Of a DNA stretch of 64,000 nt, positions 51,318-60,157 are shown in pieces. Position 1 is the stretch's first letter, and each line of letters begins with the position of its first letter. Below the pieces are notes generated by a model. That model was not told the origin of the DNA, did no database searches, and was given only the letters and a program-made list of their open reading frames with translations. The translations under genes were made by a program, and so were the position numbers. This DNA comes from Microbulbifer sp. GL-2 (GTDB lineage: Bacteria > Pseudomonadota > Gammaproteobacteria > Pseudomonadales > Cellvibrionaceae), in the NCBI RefSeq assembly GCF_007183175.1, contig NZ_AP019807.1:2338001-2402000 (forward strand). Direction: 5' to 3'.

Positions 51318-52382
51318 TTATTTTTGTGCGAGCAGGAAGTCCACTGTTTGCCGGTAGAGGTCCGCACGAAAAGCCTTTTCTGCCCCGGTTGAAATTCCGC
51401 TGAAATCCGCACACATTTCCAACAGTTGTTTCGCTTTAACTGCGCAGGGGCGACCAGTGTCGTTATCTGTATGGGCAAAGAGATGCCACCCGGGGTTGGC
51501 AATAATTGCTGAACCCCTGCGCAAAAGTGTCTGGTCGCTGAGGGAGAGCTGTAGCAGGGTCTCCGGCAGGTCCAGATATTGTTTCTGCGATAGCAGGCTG
51601 GCGGCGATGCGCCGATTTCCACGTGCAGCGAGCCAGGTACAGGCTTGCAATAGGGCTGCACGCAGGGCAAGGTGAGTCGAAGGATGATTTTGGTGCCAGT
51701 TTTCAGTAACCGCGAGGACTTTTTCCGGCATTGCTGGAAGCAGGCTATTGCAGGCAGCAGTAATCACACCGGTACCTTTGTGAGCGGCGAGGGTGTTCCA
51801 GGGTTCTCCCACGCAGCAGCCGTCAATGGTGCCATTGTGTAAATTTTCCAGCATCTGCTCCGGAGGCAGCACTATTAGCTGTATATCTCTGTCAGGGTCT
51901 ATGTTGGCTGAGCGCAGCCAGTGTCGTAGCTGCAGACTGTGGCTGGAAAAAGGGTAAACGCTGGCAAGCCGCACCGGTGTGGAGGCAGGGTTCTCCTGCA
52001 GGTATTGTTTGAGTGCTGCGGCAATATCAGCTTGTGACTCGCCTTCACTATAATTTTGCAAGCGCCGGAATAGGTCTTCCGAGAGGGTAATGGCATTACC
52101 ATTGGAACTGAGAATAAGCCCACTCAGTAACTGCTCATGGCAATTGGGTAGGGCCTGCGTGAGAGTCAGAGGCATGGGTGCAAGCATGGCGGCCGCGTCG
52201 GCTTTACCTCCGATCAGCTTGTCGCGCAGTGTTGCCCAGGAGGTTTCCCTTTGCAGCTGTACATCCAGGCCAAACAGTTGAAAGTAGCCTTTTTCCTTGG
52301 CGACAATCAGGGGCGCACTGTCAGTCAGGCGCAGGTAGAGTAAATTAATGGAGCTTTTTTCCGGGCGTAGAGATGGTGACAT
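51318..52382 (-). CDS. nasS: Nitrate-sensing NasS-like protein (NrtA/CmpA family)
   Basis: Periplasmic-binding-protein fold without a signal peptide, 354 residues, as in NasS, the cytoplasmic nitrate sensor that holds NasT inactive until nitrate binds. Family segments are LLYLRLTDSAPLIVAKEKGYF (split), GGKADAAAMLAPMPLTLTQ, SVYPFSSHSLQLRHWLRSAN and LHNGTIDGCCVGEPWNTLAA, with the NrtA-like ligand pocket Trp and Gly-Glu-Pro-Trp. It follows nasT by only seven bases. Lack of a secretion signal and pairing with an ANTAR protein favour sensor over transporter component. Confidence 0.88.
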   Translation of the reverse strand: MSPSLRPEKSSINLLYLRLTDSAPLIVAKEKGYFQLFGLDVQLQRETSWATLRDKLIGGKADAAAMLAPMPLTLTQALPNCHEQLLSGLILSSNGNAITLSEDLFRRLQNYSEGESQADIAAALKQYLQENPASTPVRLASVYPFSSHSLQLRHWLRSANIDPDRDIQLIVLPPEQMLENLHNGTIDGCCVGEPWNTLAAHKGTGVITAACNSLLPAMPEKVLAVTENWHQNHPSTHLALRAALLQACTWLAARGNRRIAASLLSQKQYLDLPETLLQLSLSDQTLLRRGSAIIANPGWHLFAHTDNDTGRPCAVKAKQLLEMCADFSGISTGAEKAFRADLYRQTVDFLLAQK

Positions 52383-52389
52383 CGGTAAT

Positions 52390-52977
52390 TTATTGCTCGC
52401 TCTGGAAATGGTGAATAATTTGTTCTGCTACTGTGCGGATGGTGGAGTTGGTACTCATTGCAAGATTGCGCAGGATCTTATGTGCATCTTCTTCATTGAG
52501 CTTTTTCTTGGCCATTAGTAATCCTTTGGCCCGCTCAATGGTTTTTCGGTCTGTTAACTGTTGTTTGGTTCGCTCGAGAGATTTGCGTAGTTGCTGAAAA
52601 TTCTTAAATTGCGCCATGGCAATTTCTATAGCTGGCGCCACCCTCTCCGCTGTAATGCCTTCGACCATATAGGCGCTTACCCCAGACTCAACTGCGCGGC
52701 TGATAAATTCTGCATTACAACGACTGGAAAACATGGCGACAGGTGTAGGCGCCTCGCGATTGACGATTGCCAGACTTTCCAGGATGTCCCTGTCTGGAGA
52801 TTCAATATCGATCAATACGACATCGGGGCGGTATTTCTCTACCTGGAAAAGTAAACCTTCAGCACTATTGATATTGGCGAGAACGGTATAGCCGGCTGCA
52901 CGTAGCCGCTCACAAACCTGTTGAGAGCGCTCGGGATGGTCATCGACCAGCATGATACCTGGGCTTACATTAGTCAC
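52390..52977 (-). CDS. nasT: NasT-like ANTAR-domain antiterminator
   Basis: RNA-binding response regulator of 195 residues. A receiver domain (about 5-120) has GIMLVDDHPERSQQV, VVLIDIESPDRD and a Lys-poor C-terminal part. The ANTAR domain (about 130-190) has LRKSLERTKQQLTDRKTIERAKGLLMAKKKLNEEDAHKILRNLAM (split), which matches the conserved ERAKG-LM-x4-EEAxxxLR pattern. In nitrate-assimilating bacteria NasT binds two-hairpin leaders and prevents termination when NasS releases it. The matching leader is in front of narK, one gene downstream. It heads this gene set. Confidence 0.92.
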   Translation of the reverse strand: MTNVSPGIMLVDDHPERSQQVCERLRAAGYTVLANINSAEGLLFQVEKYRPDVVLIDIESPDRDILESLAIVNREAPTPVAMFSSRCNAEFISRAVESGVSAYMVEGITAERVAPAIEIAMAQFKNFQQLRKSLERTKQQLTDRKTIERAKGLLMAKKKLNEEDAHKILRNLAMSTNSTIRTVAEQIIHHFQSEQ

Positions 52978-53757
52978 TGTCTATTGCGGCACTCATTTAA
53001 TGATTTGCAGGCACTTTTCCAAGTGTCAATCAATAGTTATGCCAAGTGCGCAAGGAGGGATAAACAAAATATATTCTTCTATTTCCATGAAGTGTGGGGG
53101 ATTTCCACTGCTATTTCCTGGTGCGATATTCTGCGGATAATGCTTTTTTTGCACAAGTGGGGGGCTTTTGTGGAAATTACTGGAAAGTGAGTGTGATTTT
53201 TTTTGGTTTTAGAAAATTTACTTTCGATGAATAGATACTTTAAGGCTTTCTGTCACTATCTTTCCTGCTTTTCAGGATGATTGTCCCGCCATTAAGATGG
53301 GTTTGGATAAAAATCGAATACCTTGGGGGGTTGTCAGGATGAAAATTCTTCCATGAAAAATTGTCAGTAAAGGCTATTTTGCTCTTTTGGGGATGAGGTC
53401 CAGGTGATTGGTTAGGCTGCCAAGCTCTAAATAGGAGTCGAGCAAGTGAATTAAAACTCTTTTAATAGAGCAGTTTTTGTTCAACTATTAAGGGGTAGTA
53501 TTTTTGATAATTTATGGTCCTACGGGTTAAATAAAATTGCAATTGAGAAATTTCACCCTTTTTCCAATTGGCCCTCTCTCTATATCAACCCGAACAGATA
53601 GTCTTATTAATTTCACCAATTACCACTATCAGGCTCTTCCTCTTTTCATCCCCCGTTACGGCGTTTACACTCGATCTGTCTATAAATTGGGCAATCCAAT
53701 ACTTTTCGAGGTAGATGTAGCTGTAAGTTCATAATACAAACTAAGAGGGGCAGGGCG
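52978..53757. other. Intergenic region between nasT and pntA
   Basis: 780 bases, AT-rich, between divergent nasT and pntA. It should contain both promoters. Frames at 52921-53190 and 53537-53734 have no ribosome site and no recognisable protein pattern. I see no strong hairpin, repeat or clear binding site. Confidence 0.4.
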
Positions 53758-55308
53758 GTGATAATAGCCATACCGAGAGAGACCGCGGAGGGGGAGGCAC
53801 GTGTTGCGGGAACTCCCGATAGTGTAAAACGTTTACGCGATTTGGGGTTTTCCGTAGCGGTGGAGAGGGGGGCTGGTGAAAAGGCCCGCTTTACCGATGA
53901 AGCTTATGCTGAAGCCGGTGCAGAAATTCATGAGGATATACAAAAGTGCCTGGCTGACGCGGGGGTAGTGCTGAAAGTACAAGCCCCCACTGACCCAGAG
54001 TTGGCACTTATTCCTGAAGGAACCACGCTGATTGCCTTTCTGAAACCGGCACAAAATGCCGAGCTTCTGCAAAAACTTGCTGAACGGAAAATCAATGCGT
54101 TAGCGGTTGAATCCGTACCCAGAATCTCTCGCGCACAAAAGATGGATGCACTCAGCTCCATGGCCAATATCGCCGGTTATCGCGCGGTAATAGAAGCCGC
54201 GCATAACTTTGGCCGTTTCTTTACTGGGCAGATTACCGCTGCCGGAAAAATCCCACCCGCAAAAGTACTTGTAATTGGTGCTGGTGTGGCTGGCCTCTCT
54301 GCAATTGGTACCGCTAAAAGTATGGGTGCAATTGTGCGGGCCTTTGATACTCGTGCGGAAGTACGCGAGCAGGTGGAATCCATGGGAGCGGAATTTCTCA
54401 CCGTGGAAATAGAGGAAGAGGGTTCCGGCTCCGGTGGATACGCCAAAGAAATGTCCAAGGAGTTTATCGAGGCGGAAATGGCGTTGTTTCGCGCTCAAGC
54501 CAAAGAAGTGGATATTGTTATTACCACAGCTCTGATTCCTGGTAAGCCAGCCCCTAAACTGTGGCTTTCCGATATGGTTGACAGTATGCCGAAAGGAGCG
54601 GTAGTGGTGGACCTGGCAGCGGAAATGGGTGGGAACTGTGATTATACGGTACCGAATGAAAAGGTTGAGCATAGTGGTGTCACTATTATTGGTTATACCA
54701 ATCTACCGAGCCGTGCAGCCACTCAGTCCTCAAGGTTGTATTCCACCAATTTAGCCCATTTGCTCGGAGAGTTGACCCCGAAAAAAGATGGAGAGGTGGA
54801 CCTGAACTTTGATGATGAAGTGATTCGCGGTGCAACAGTGGTTAAATCCGGGGAAGTCACCTGGCCGCCACCTGCACCTAAAATTTCTGTGCAGCCAAAA
54901 ACTGATAGTAAGGTTGCTGAGCAAGCCAAAGTTATTGTTGAGAAGAAGGCTGAAAAGCGGAAGTCTCCCCTGTCAATTTTTGTTTTTTGGGCCATCGCTG
55001 CGGTTTTGCTTCTCTGGTTGGGACGGGTTGCGCCGCCAGATTTCGTTTCTCATTTTACGGTATTTGTGTTGGCAGTTTTTATCGGCTGGCAGGTGATCTG
55101 GAATGTCACCCATGCGCTGCACACACCATTGATGAGTGTGACCAATGCTATATCCGGGATTGTAATTGTGGGTGCACTGGTGCAGCTGGGGGTAACCGGT
55201 TCCGGGTTGGTGACCCTGCTCGCTTTTGTCGGGGTGCTGGTAGCCAGTATTAATGTATTCGGTGGTTTCTTTGTAACCTACCGCATGCTGAAAATGTTTC
55301 GCCGCTAA
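53758..55308 (+). CDS. pntA: NAD(P) transhydrogenase subunit alpha
   Basis: Proton-translocating transhydrogenase subunit transferring hydride between NADH and NADP+. It starts at a GTG behind AGAGGGG. The 516 residues are an intact fused alpha subunit: NAD(H)-binding domain I (about 1-380; IPRETAEGEARVAGTPDSV, the RQD-like loop VESVPRISRAQKMDALSSMAN split, and VLVIGAGVAGLSAIGTAKSMGA split), a linker, and a C-terminal membrane part of four helices (about 405-510). Length matches E. coli PntA (510). pntB follows 14 bases later. Confidence 0.97.
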   Translation: MIIAIPRETAEGEARVAGTPDSVKRLRDLGFSVAVERGAGEKARFTDEAYAEAGAEIHEDIQKCLADAGVVLKVQAPTDPELALIPEGTTLIAFLKPAQNAELLQKLAERKINALAVESVPRISRAQKMDALSSMANIAGYRAVIEAAHNFGRFFTGQITAAGKIPPAKVLVIGAGVAGLSAIGTAKSMGAIVRAFDTRAEVREQVESMGAEFLTVEIEEEGSGSGGYAKEMSKEFIEAEMALFRAQAKEVDIVITTALIPGKPAPKLWLSDMVDSMPKGAVVVDLAAEMGGNCDYTVPNEKVEHSGVTIIGYTNLPSRAATQSSRLYSTNLAHLLGELTPKKDGEVDLNFDDEVIRGATVVKSGEVTWPPPAPKISVQPKTDSKVAEQAKVIVEKKAEKRKSPLSIFVFWAIAAVLLLWLGRVAPPDFVSHFTVFVLAVFIGWQVIWNVTHALHTPLMSVTNAISGIVIVGALVQLGVTGSGLVTLLAFVGVLVASINVFGGFFVTYRMLKMFRR

Positions 55309-55322
55309 AGGAGAAGTGTGTG

Positions 55323-56714
55323 ATGAACGGTATGATTGCAATGGCCTATCTCTTCTCTGCGGTGATGTTTATTTTGAGCCTCGGTGGCCTGTCAAGCCAT
55401 GAGACTGCACGCAGGGGAAATATCTACGGCATGGTGGGTATGGCTGTTGCCATAGTCGCTACAATCGCGGGTGTGGCTGCCGGAGCCTATTGGATGGTGG
55501 CTATAGCCATGGTTGTTGGTGCAGTGATCGGGTTGTCACTGGCCAAACGTGTCGCCATGACCCAGATGCCACAAATGGTGGCGCTGCTGCACAGCTTTGT
55601 CGGTCTCGCAGCGGTTTTGATCGGTTGGGGCGGTTTCCTCGATCCACGTATCACGCTGCATGGTGCAGCTCATGTTGTGCACAGTACTGAGATTTATCTC
55701 GGGGTTTTTATTGGGGCAATTACTCTCACCGGTTCCCTGGTTGCCTTTTGTAAATTGCAGGGACTTGTTTCGGGTAAACCTCTAATGTTGCCCGCGCGTC
55801 ACTGGTTGAACCTGATTGCTATTCTGGCCTGTATTGTATTGGGCGTATTATTCGTACCCGCAGATGTGCACGCTGGTACGGTTATCAATCTGCTACTGAT
55901 GACGGCGATTGCGCTGCTATTAGGTATTCACCTTGTAGCCGCTATTGGCGGTGCTGATATGCCAGTGGTCATTTCAATGCTCAACAGCTATTCCGGTTGG
56001 GCTGCTGCGGCAACCGGATTTATGCTGGGCAATGATCTGTTGATAGTTGTTGGTGCCCTAGTGGGCTCTTCCGGTGCCATCCTTAGTTATATTATGTGCC
56101 GCGGTATGAATCGATCTTTTATCAGTGTGATTCTCGGTGGTTTCGGTTCCGATGGTGGTGAGGTCTCTGATGAGGAAGTTGATGGCGAGGTTATCGCCAT
56201 AGATCAACAGGAACTTGCGGATGATCTCAATGCGGCCGATAGCATTATCATCGTACCGGGATTTGGTATGGCCGTTGCCCATGCTCAGCAAGCCGTTAGT
56301 GACCTGACTGATCGTCTGCGAAAGATGGGTAAAACGGTACGTTTTGGTATCCACCCGGTAGCGGGGCGCCTCCCCGGACATATGAACGTTTTACTCGCAG
56401 AGGCTAATGTGCCCTATGACATAGTAATGGAGATGGATGAAATCAATCCGGATTTCCCCAATACAGATCTGGTTCTGGTTATAGGTGCGAACGATACAGT
56501 AAACCCTGATGCTGTAGAAAAGCCTAACTCGCCCATTGCCGGCATGCCTGTTCTTGAAGTTTGGAAAGCCCGCAAGGTAGTGGTACTTAAGCGTTCCATG
56601 GCCTCTGGCTATGCGGGTGTTGCCAATCCTCTGTTTTATAAGGAAAACGCACGTATGCTGTTTGGAGATGCCAAGGATAGCCTTCAGGGAGTGCTTGGGA
56701 AGGTTGGCGAGTAA
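55323..56714 (+). CDS. pntB: NAD(P) transhydrogenase subunit beta
   Basis: Membrane and NADP(H)-binding subunit. I choose the ATG at 55323 (AGGAG with seven bases spacing); a GTG directly before it is possible. The 463 residues comprise about nine membrane helices (to about residue 260), then domain III: SIIIVPGFGMAVAHAQ, VRFGIHPVAGRLPGHMNVLLAEA (split), VLVIGANDTVNPDA and RSMASGYAGVANPLFY. This is normal length and order. pntA-pntB form an operon ending in a hairpin-rich region. Confidence 0.97.
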   Translation: MNGMIAMAYLFSAVMFILSLGGLSSHETARRGNIYGMVGMAVAIVATIAGVAAGAYWMVAIAMVVGAVIGLSLAKRVAMTQMPQMVALLHSFVGLAAVLIGWGGFLDPRITLHGAAHVVHSTEIYLGVFIGAITLTGSLVAFCKLQGLVSGKPLMLPARHWLNLIAILACIVLGVLFVPADVHAGTVINLLLMTAIALLLGIHLVAAIGGADMPVVISMLNSYSGWAAAATGFMLGNDLLIVVGALVGSSGAILSYIMCRGMNRSFISVILGGFGSDGGEVSDEEVDGEVIAIDQQELADDLNAADSIIIVPGFGMAVAHAQQAVSDLTDRLRKMGKTVRFGIHPVAGRLPGHMNVLLAEANVPYDIVMEMDEINPDFPNTDLVLVIGANDTVNPDAVEKPNSPIAGMPVLEVWKARKVVVLKRSMASGYAGVANPLFYKENARMLFGDAKDSLQGVLGKVGE

Positions 56715-56757
56715 TTAATTGTGCTTGATGACCAATCTTTTGGTAGCTTCACAATAC

Positions 56758-56805
56758 GGGCCTGGGGCGTTTATACCAAATTGGTATCAGGCGTTACAGG
56801 CCCGA
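56758..56805 (+). terminator. Two-part hairpin after pntB
   Basis: Outer stem CGGGCCTG / CAGGCCCG (8 bases) enclosing an inner inverted repeat ATACCAAATTGGTAT. A T-rich tract follows (GATTGTTGTG). Likely the pntAB terminator. Confidence 0.65.
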
Positions 56806-56920
56806 TTGTTGTGTGTTGGAAGTAGGACTTTTCAAGCTTCTTTGACTATCGCAAGCATTTTTCAATAGTGGTAACCTCCACACCTTTACAGTATTTAACA
56901 AAAAATAAAGGAGATGGGGG

Positions 56921-58501
56921 ATGGGGACCCGTTTTGACAAACTTATGCTACAGGGGCTGATTACCATTGGCGTAATTGCTCTTGCAGCTTGTGGTTCCGG
57001 TGGCGGTAGTGATGATGCTTCTGTAGATGATACTCAGGGTTCATGGGTAAAGGATAATTTTTTGCCGTCTTCGACCTTTATGGGCAGATGTGTTTCACCA
57101 AGAAGTGGTATTGATCCAGACACCGGTGAATTATTTATTGATCGGCTGGGAACGCGGGAAGATGAAAATAACTGGCTGCGTTCAATGAGTAATGAACTCT
57201 ATCTTTGGTATGACGAAATTGAAGATAGGGACCCCTCTGGCTTTACAGATTCTATCGCTTACTTTGAGCTATTGAAAACAAATGCTACAACCCCTTCAGG
57301 CAGCGCCAAAGATCGTTTTCATTTTTCCGAATCTACTGAAATGTTACGATCAGAAAAAGAGATCGGATACGGAATCCAGTGGGGGTTGCTGTCTGCACCA
57401 GATGAATTGCCACGTGAAGCTGTTGTCGCTTATCTAGATATTGAAGATGATGAAAATTTGCCGAATACAATTACTCGTGGTGCAAAGGTTATCAGCGTGG
57501 ATGGTATCGACTTGGCTTATGGTGAGGATGTCGACACGTTAAATAATGGTATGTGGCCGTCCGAGCCTGATGAGGTTCATACATTCGAAATTTTGCCTCT
57601 AGGTGCTACTGAAACTGTAGAGGTCACCTTAGCCTCAAAATTGGTTGAGTCAGATCCTGTACAGCACGTTAAGGTTGAGACTACAAATTCTGGTCGCAAA
57701 GTAGGCTATATCCTGTTTAATGACCATCTCGGCAGAGCGGAAGGTCAGTTGATCACTGAAGTTAGAGATCTTGTGCCTCAAAATATTGATGAGCTTGTTT
57801 TGGATCTTCGTTACAACCGGGGTGGTTATTTGGATCTTGCTGCAGAGCTGGCCTATATGATTGCTGGCGATGTGAGTGTCGGTCAGCCCTTTGAAAATAT
57901 ACGCTTTAATGATAAGCATCCGGAGATAAACCCGGTTACTGGAGAATCAGTTGCACCAACCCCCTTTCATACCACCGCGGTAGGTATTACAGATGATTCT
58001 CTAGAGGGCGAGTCGTTGCCAACTCTCAACTTGACACGTCTTTTTGTTTTGACTGGCGGAAATACCTGCTCCTCCAGTGAAGCCATTATCAATGGGTTAC
58101 GTGGAATAGATATTGAGGTTATTCAGATTGGTGGAGCCACCTGTGGCAAGCCCTATGGTTTTTACGATCTTGATAATTGCGGTACTACCTATTTTACAAT
58201 TCAGTTTGCCGGTTCAAATGCCAAAGGTTTTGGCGAGTATACTGATGGCTTTTTCCCTGGCGGTACGTCCCATACCGGAGCGGAATTGCCTGGCTGTGAA
58301 GTGGGTGATGACTTTAATCATTTATTGGGTGAAACCAATGAAGCACGTTTTGCCACGGCTCTAAACTATATCGAGACTGGAGAGTGTGGAAGCTTTGAGA
58401 TTAAGGCTTTTTCCGACTCGGGTATAAGTGAGCAGGGTCTTGAACCAAATGTACGCATTCCGAAACCAATATATCGCAGTAGCCGGATAATGGTGAAATA
58501 A
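56921..58501 (+). CDS. S41-family (C-terminal processing) peptidase, lipoprotein
   Basis: Predicted surface or periplasmic serine protease of 526 residues. A signal with lipobox LAAC (Cys24) is followed by a Gly/Ser/Asp-rich linker. A helical N-terminal domain (NNWLRSMSNELYLWYDEI) precedes a degenerate PDZ-like region (GAKVISVDGIDL) and the S41 core: ELVLDLRYNRGGYLDLAAEL, the nucleophile Ser in TGGNTCSSSEAIINGL (384-386) and the general base Lys410 in GATCGKPYGF. Several Cys (57, 383, 408 and more) suggest disulfides outside the cytoplasm. A small lipoprotein gene starts three bases after its stop, so the two are probably co-expressed. Confidence 0.88.
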   Translation: MGTRFDKLMLQGLITIGVIALAACGSGGGSDDASVDDTQGSWVKDNFLPSSTFMGRCVSPRSGIDPDTGELFIDRLGTREDENNWLRSMSNELYLWYDEIEDRDPSGFTDSIAYFELLKTNATTPSGSAKDRFHFSESTEMLRSEKEIGYGIQWGLLSAPDELPREAVVAYLDIEDDENLPNTITRGAKVISVDGIDLAYGEDVDTLNNGMWPSEPDEVHTFEILPLGATETVEVTLASKLVESDPVQHVKVETTNSGRKVGYILFNDHLGRAEGQLITEVRDLVPQNIDELVLDLRYNRGGYLDLAAELAYMIAGDVSVGQPFENIRFNDKHPEINPVTGESVAPTPFHTTAVGITDDSLEGESLPTLNLTRLFVLTGGNTCSSSEAIINGLRGIDIEVIQIGGATCGKPYGFYDLDNCGTTYFTIQFAGSNAKGFGEYTDGFFPGGTSHTGAELPGCEVGDDFNHLLGETNEARFATALNYIETGECGSFEIKAFSDSGISEQGLEPNVRIPKPIYRSSRIMVK

Positions 58502-58503
58502 GA

Positions 58504-58881
58504 GTGAAGGTGCTTACAAAGATCAGCTTAATTTTTATGGCCATGATGGGGGCTGGTTGTGGAGCTCAACAGACATCTTTAGAGCTGCTACAACCCGCGC
58601 TACTCGCCGATTCGGAACCTCAGTCCCGCAGTGAAGTGCAGCGGGTTGTTTCTGAGGCAATGGGAGGGATAGAAATTCATCTCAGTCCCAATGTGTTTTT
58701 AGAAAATAGCCTGTTGGTTTTTGACAAGACGCCGCGCCAGATGAGGCTCATTGGCCGTGATATGGGGCGACCAATAAAGTTTAAGCTTTTTTGGGAGGGG
58801 GATCGCTGCTGGTTGGCGCGATTGCCAGATGGGCCGCGCTGGGCGCTGGAGGCCAAGTGTGTTCCAGCAGGCCAAGACTGA
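58504..58881 (+). CDS. Small predicted lipoprotein, unknown function
   Basis: 125 residues starting at GTG. An N-terminal signal with lipobox GAGC (Cys19) makes it a probable lipoprotein. The mature part (SEVQRVVSEAMGGIEIHLSP, NSLLVFDKTPRQMRLIGRDMG split, WEGDRCWLARLPDGPRWALE split) has two Cys and no family I recognise. It sits three bases behind the S41 protease gene, so it could be a partner, inhibitor or substrate; that is inference from position. Confidence 0.7.
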   Translation: MKVLTKISLIFMAMMGAGCGAQQTSLELLQPALLADSEPQSRSEVQRVVSEAMGGIEIHLSPNVFLENSLLVFDKTPRQMRLIGRDMGRPIKFKLFWEGDRCWLARLPDGPRWALEAKCVPAGQD

Positions 58882-58925
58882 GAATTGGACTTATGGGGAG
58901 GGGATAAAACCGCTCCCCTATTTTC

Positions 58926-59228
58926 TCAACGCAATAAGTTTGACTTCTTGATGTCGGGCTTCTGCGCCGCACGGTAAATCAATGCAATCTTGCCAATCTC
59001 TTGCACCAGTTCCGAGGAGGATTTCTTACAGAGTTCCCCCACAATCTGGTGACGAACTTCGCGGTCGGCAATCATTAATTTGACCTTGATCAGCTCGTGG
59101 TCTTCAAGTGCTCGCTCCAGTTCTTCCATCACGCCCTCGCTCAGCCCATTGCCAGCTACGGTCACGACAGGTTTCAGATTGTGACCGAGAGAGCGAAGAG
59201 CTTTTTTGCGGTCGGCGGTTAAAGGCAT
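58926..59228 (-). CDS. yhbY: YhbY-family CRM-domain RNA-binding protein
   Basis: Small ribosome-associated RNA-binding protein with the CRM fold, linked to 50S maturation. I start at MPLTADRKKALRSLG: GGAG with six bases spacing gives 100 residues, against 97 in E. coli. The frame opens 67 codons earlier but that part overlaps the rlmE promoter region. The family motifs are GHNLKPVVTVAGNGLSEGV with the GxxG-type loop, LIKVKLMIADREVRH and ALIYRAAQKP. It is divergent from rlmE, the standard arrangement in gammaproteobacteria. Confidence 0.95.
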   Translation of the reverse strand: MPLTADRKKALRSLGHNLKPVVTVAGNGLSEGVMEELERALEDHELIKVKLMIADREVRHQIVGELCKKSSSELVQEIGKIALIYRAAQKPDIKKSNLLR

Positions 59229-59367
59229 ACAATACTCCATTACCACTTTGTGGATATCGATGTGGGAGCGGCCACAGACCTCGATTGTCGCCAGCGGACG
59301 TTTGGGACATTCGCGGTCTGTGGCCGCTCTTATAATTAAGCTGTAGTGATTGTAGGCATTGTACCTG

Positions 59368-59991
59368 ATGGGCCGATCTAAGAGCAGCCACCGCTGGTTG
59401 CGTGAACATTTTAATGACCAATACGTCAAACAGTCTCAAAAAGAGGGCTACCGCTCCCGTGCCAGCTACAAGCTGCAGGAGCTCCAAAATAAGGACCGCT
59501 TGTTCAAACCAGGCATGACTGTTGTCGACCTGGGGGCGGCGCCGGGTGGCTGGTCCCAGGTCGCAATGGAGCTGGTGGGGCACAAAGGCCGGGTTTTGGC
59601 GTCTGACATATTGCCTATGGACCCTTTGGCGGGAGTGGACTTTGTACAGGGCGACTTTACCGAGGAGTCAGTGCTCAATGAGCTGCTGCAACACTTAGGT
59701 GATGATCTGGCAGACCTTGTGATTTCAGATATGGCCCCCAATATGAGTGGAATACGCGATGTGGATCAGCCCGCCTCCATGTATTTGGTGGAACTGGCTG
59801 TGGATATGGCTCGCCAGGTTCTGAAACCGGGCGGGGCCTTTGTTGCCAAGGTGTTCCAGGGCGAGGGTTTTGACGAGCTGATTCGCGATTTGCGCGGTAG
59901 CTACAACAGTGTTGTGACCCGTAAACCCGGCGCTTCCAGACCCCGCTCTCGCGAGGTCTACTTGGTAGCGCGAGGCTTTAAGGGCAGTTAA
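59368..59991 (+). CDS. rlmE: 23S rRNA (uridine2552-2'-O)-methyltransferase RlmE
   Basis: SAM-dependent methyltransferase (FtsJ/RrmJ) acting on U2552 in the 23S A-loop. From MGRSKSSHRW the protein has 207 residues. Key parts are RSRASYKLQEL with the catalytic Lys, the SAM motif VVDLGAAPGGWSQVA, DFVQGDFTEES, DLVISDMAPNMSG with the catalytic Asp, FVAKVFQGEGF with Lys, and KPGASRPRSREVYLVARGF with Glu, completing the K-D-K-E tetrad. It precedes ftsH by 166 bases containing two strong hairpins, so ftsH may have its own promoter. Confidence 0.97.
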   Translation: MGRSKSSHRWLREHFNDQYVKQSQKEGYRSRASYKLQELQNKDRLFKPGMTVVDLGAAPGGWSQVAMELVGHKGRVLASDILPMDPLAGVDFVQGDFTEESVLNELLQHLGDDLADLVISDMAPNMSGIRDVDQPASMYLVELAVDMARQVLKPGGAFVAKVFQGEGFDELIRDLRGSYNSVVTRKPGASRPRSREVYLVARGFKGS

Positions 59992-60019
59992 GGCTAGCGG
60001 TGTATTTCTGGTCTGGGCG

Positions 60020-60051
60020 CCCGATATGGTATAAGCGATACCAAGATCGGG
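60020..60051 (+). terminator. Hairpin after rlmE
   Basis: Stem CCCGAT-A-TGGTAT pairing with ATACCA-AG-ATCGGG around the loop AAGCG. Twelve pairs with a small internal bulge. It lies 28 bases beyond the rlmE stop and could end or attenuate the transcript before ftsH; no T-run follows. Confidence 0.5.
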
Positions 60052-60070
60052 GGCAGGGCTGTTGACCCCC

Positions 60071-60102
60071 GCACCTATACTGGTTTGAACCAGTATAGGT
60101 GC
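60071..60102. repeat. 32-base perfect palindrome upstream of ftsH
   Basis: Arms GCACCTATACTGGTT and AACCAGTATAGGTGC are perfect 15-base inverted repeats around the two-base centre TG. It lies 56 bases before the ftsH start. As DNA it could be a dimeric operator; as RNA it is a very stable hairpin without a T-run. I saw no second copy in the window. Confidence 0.85.
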
Positions 60103-60157
60103 GACCGGCGTTGCCGGATGAACGGATTTTGAGTGCGAAAGCGAGAGGGCTATCCCT

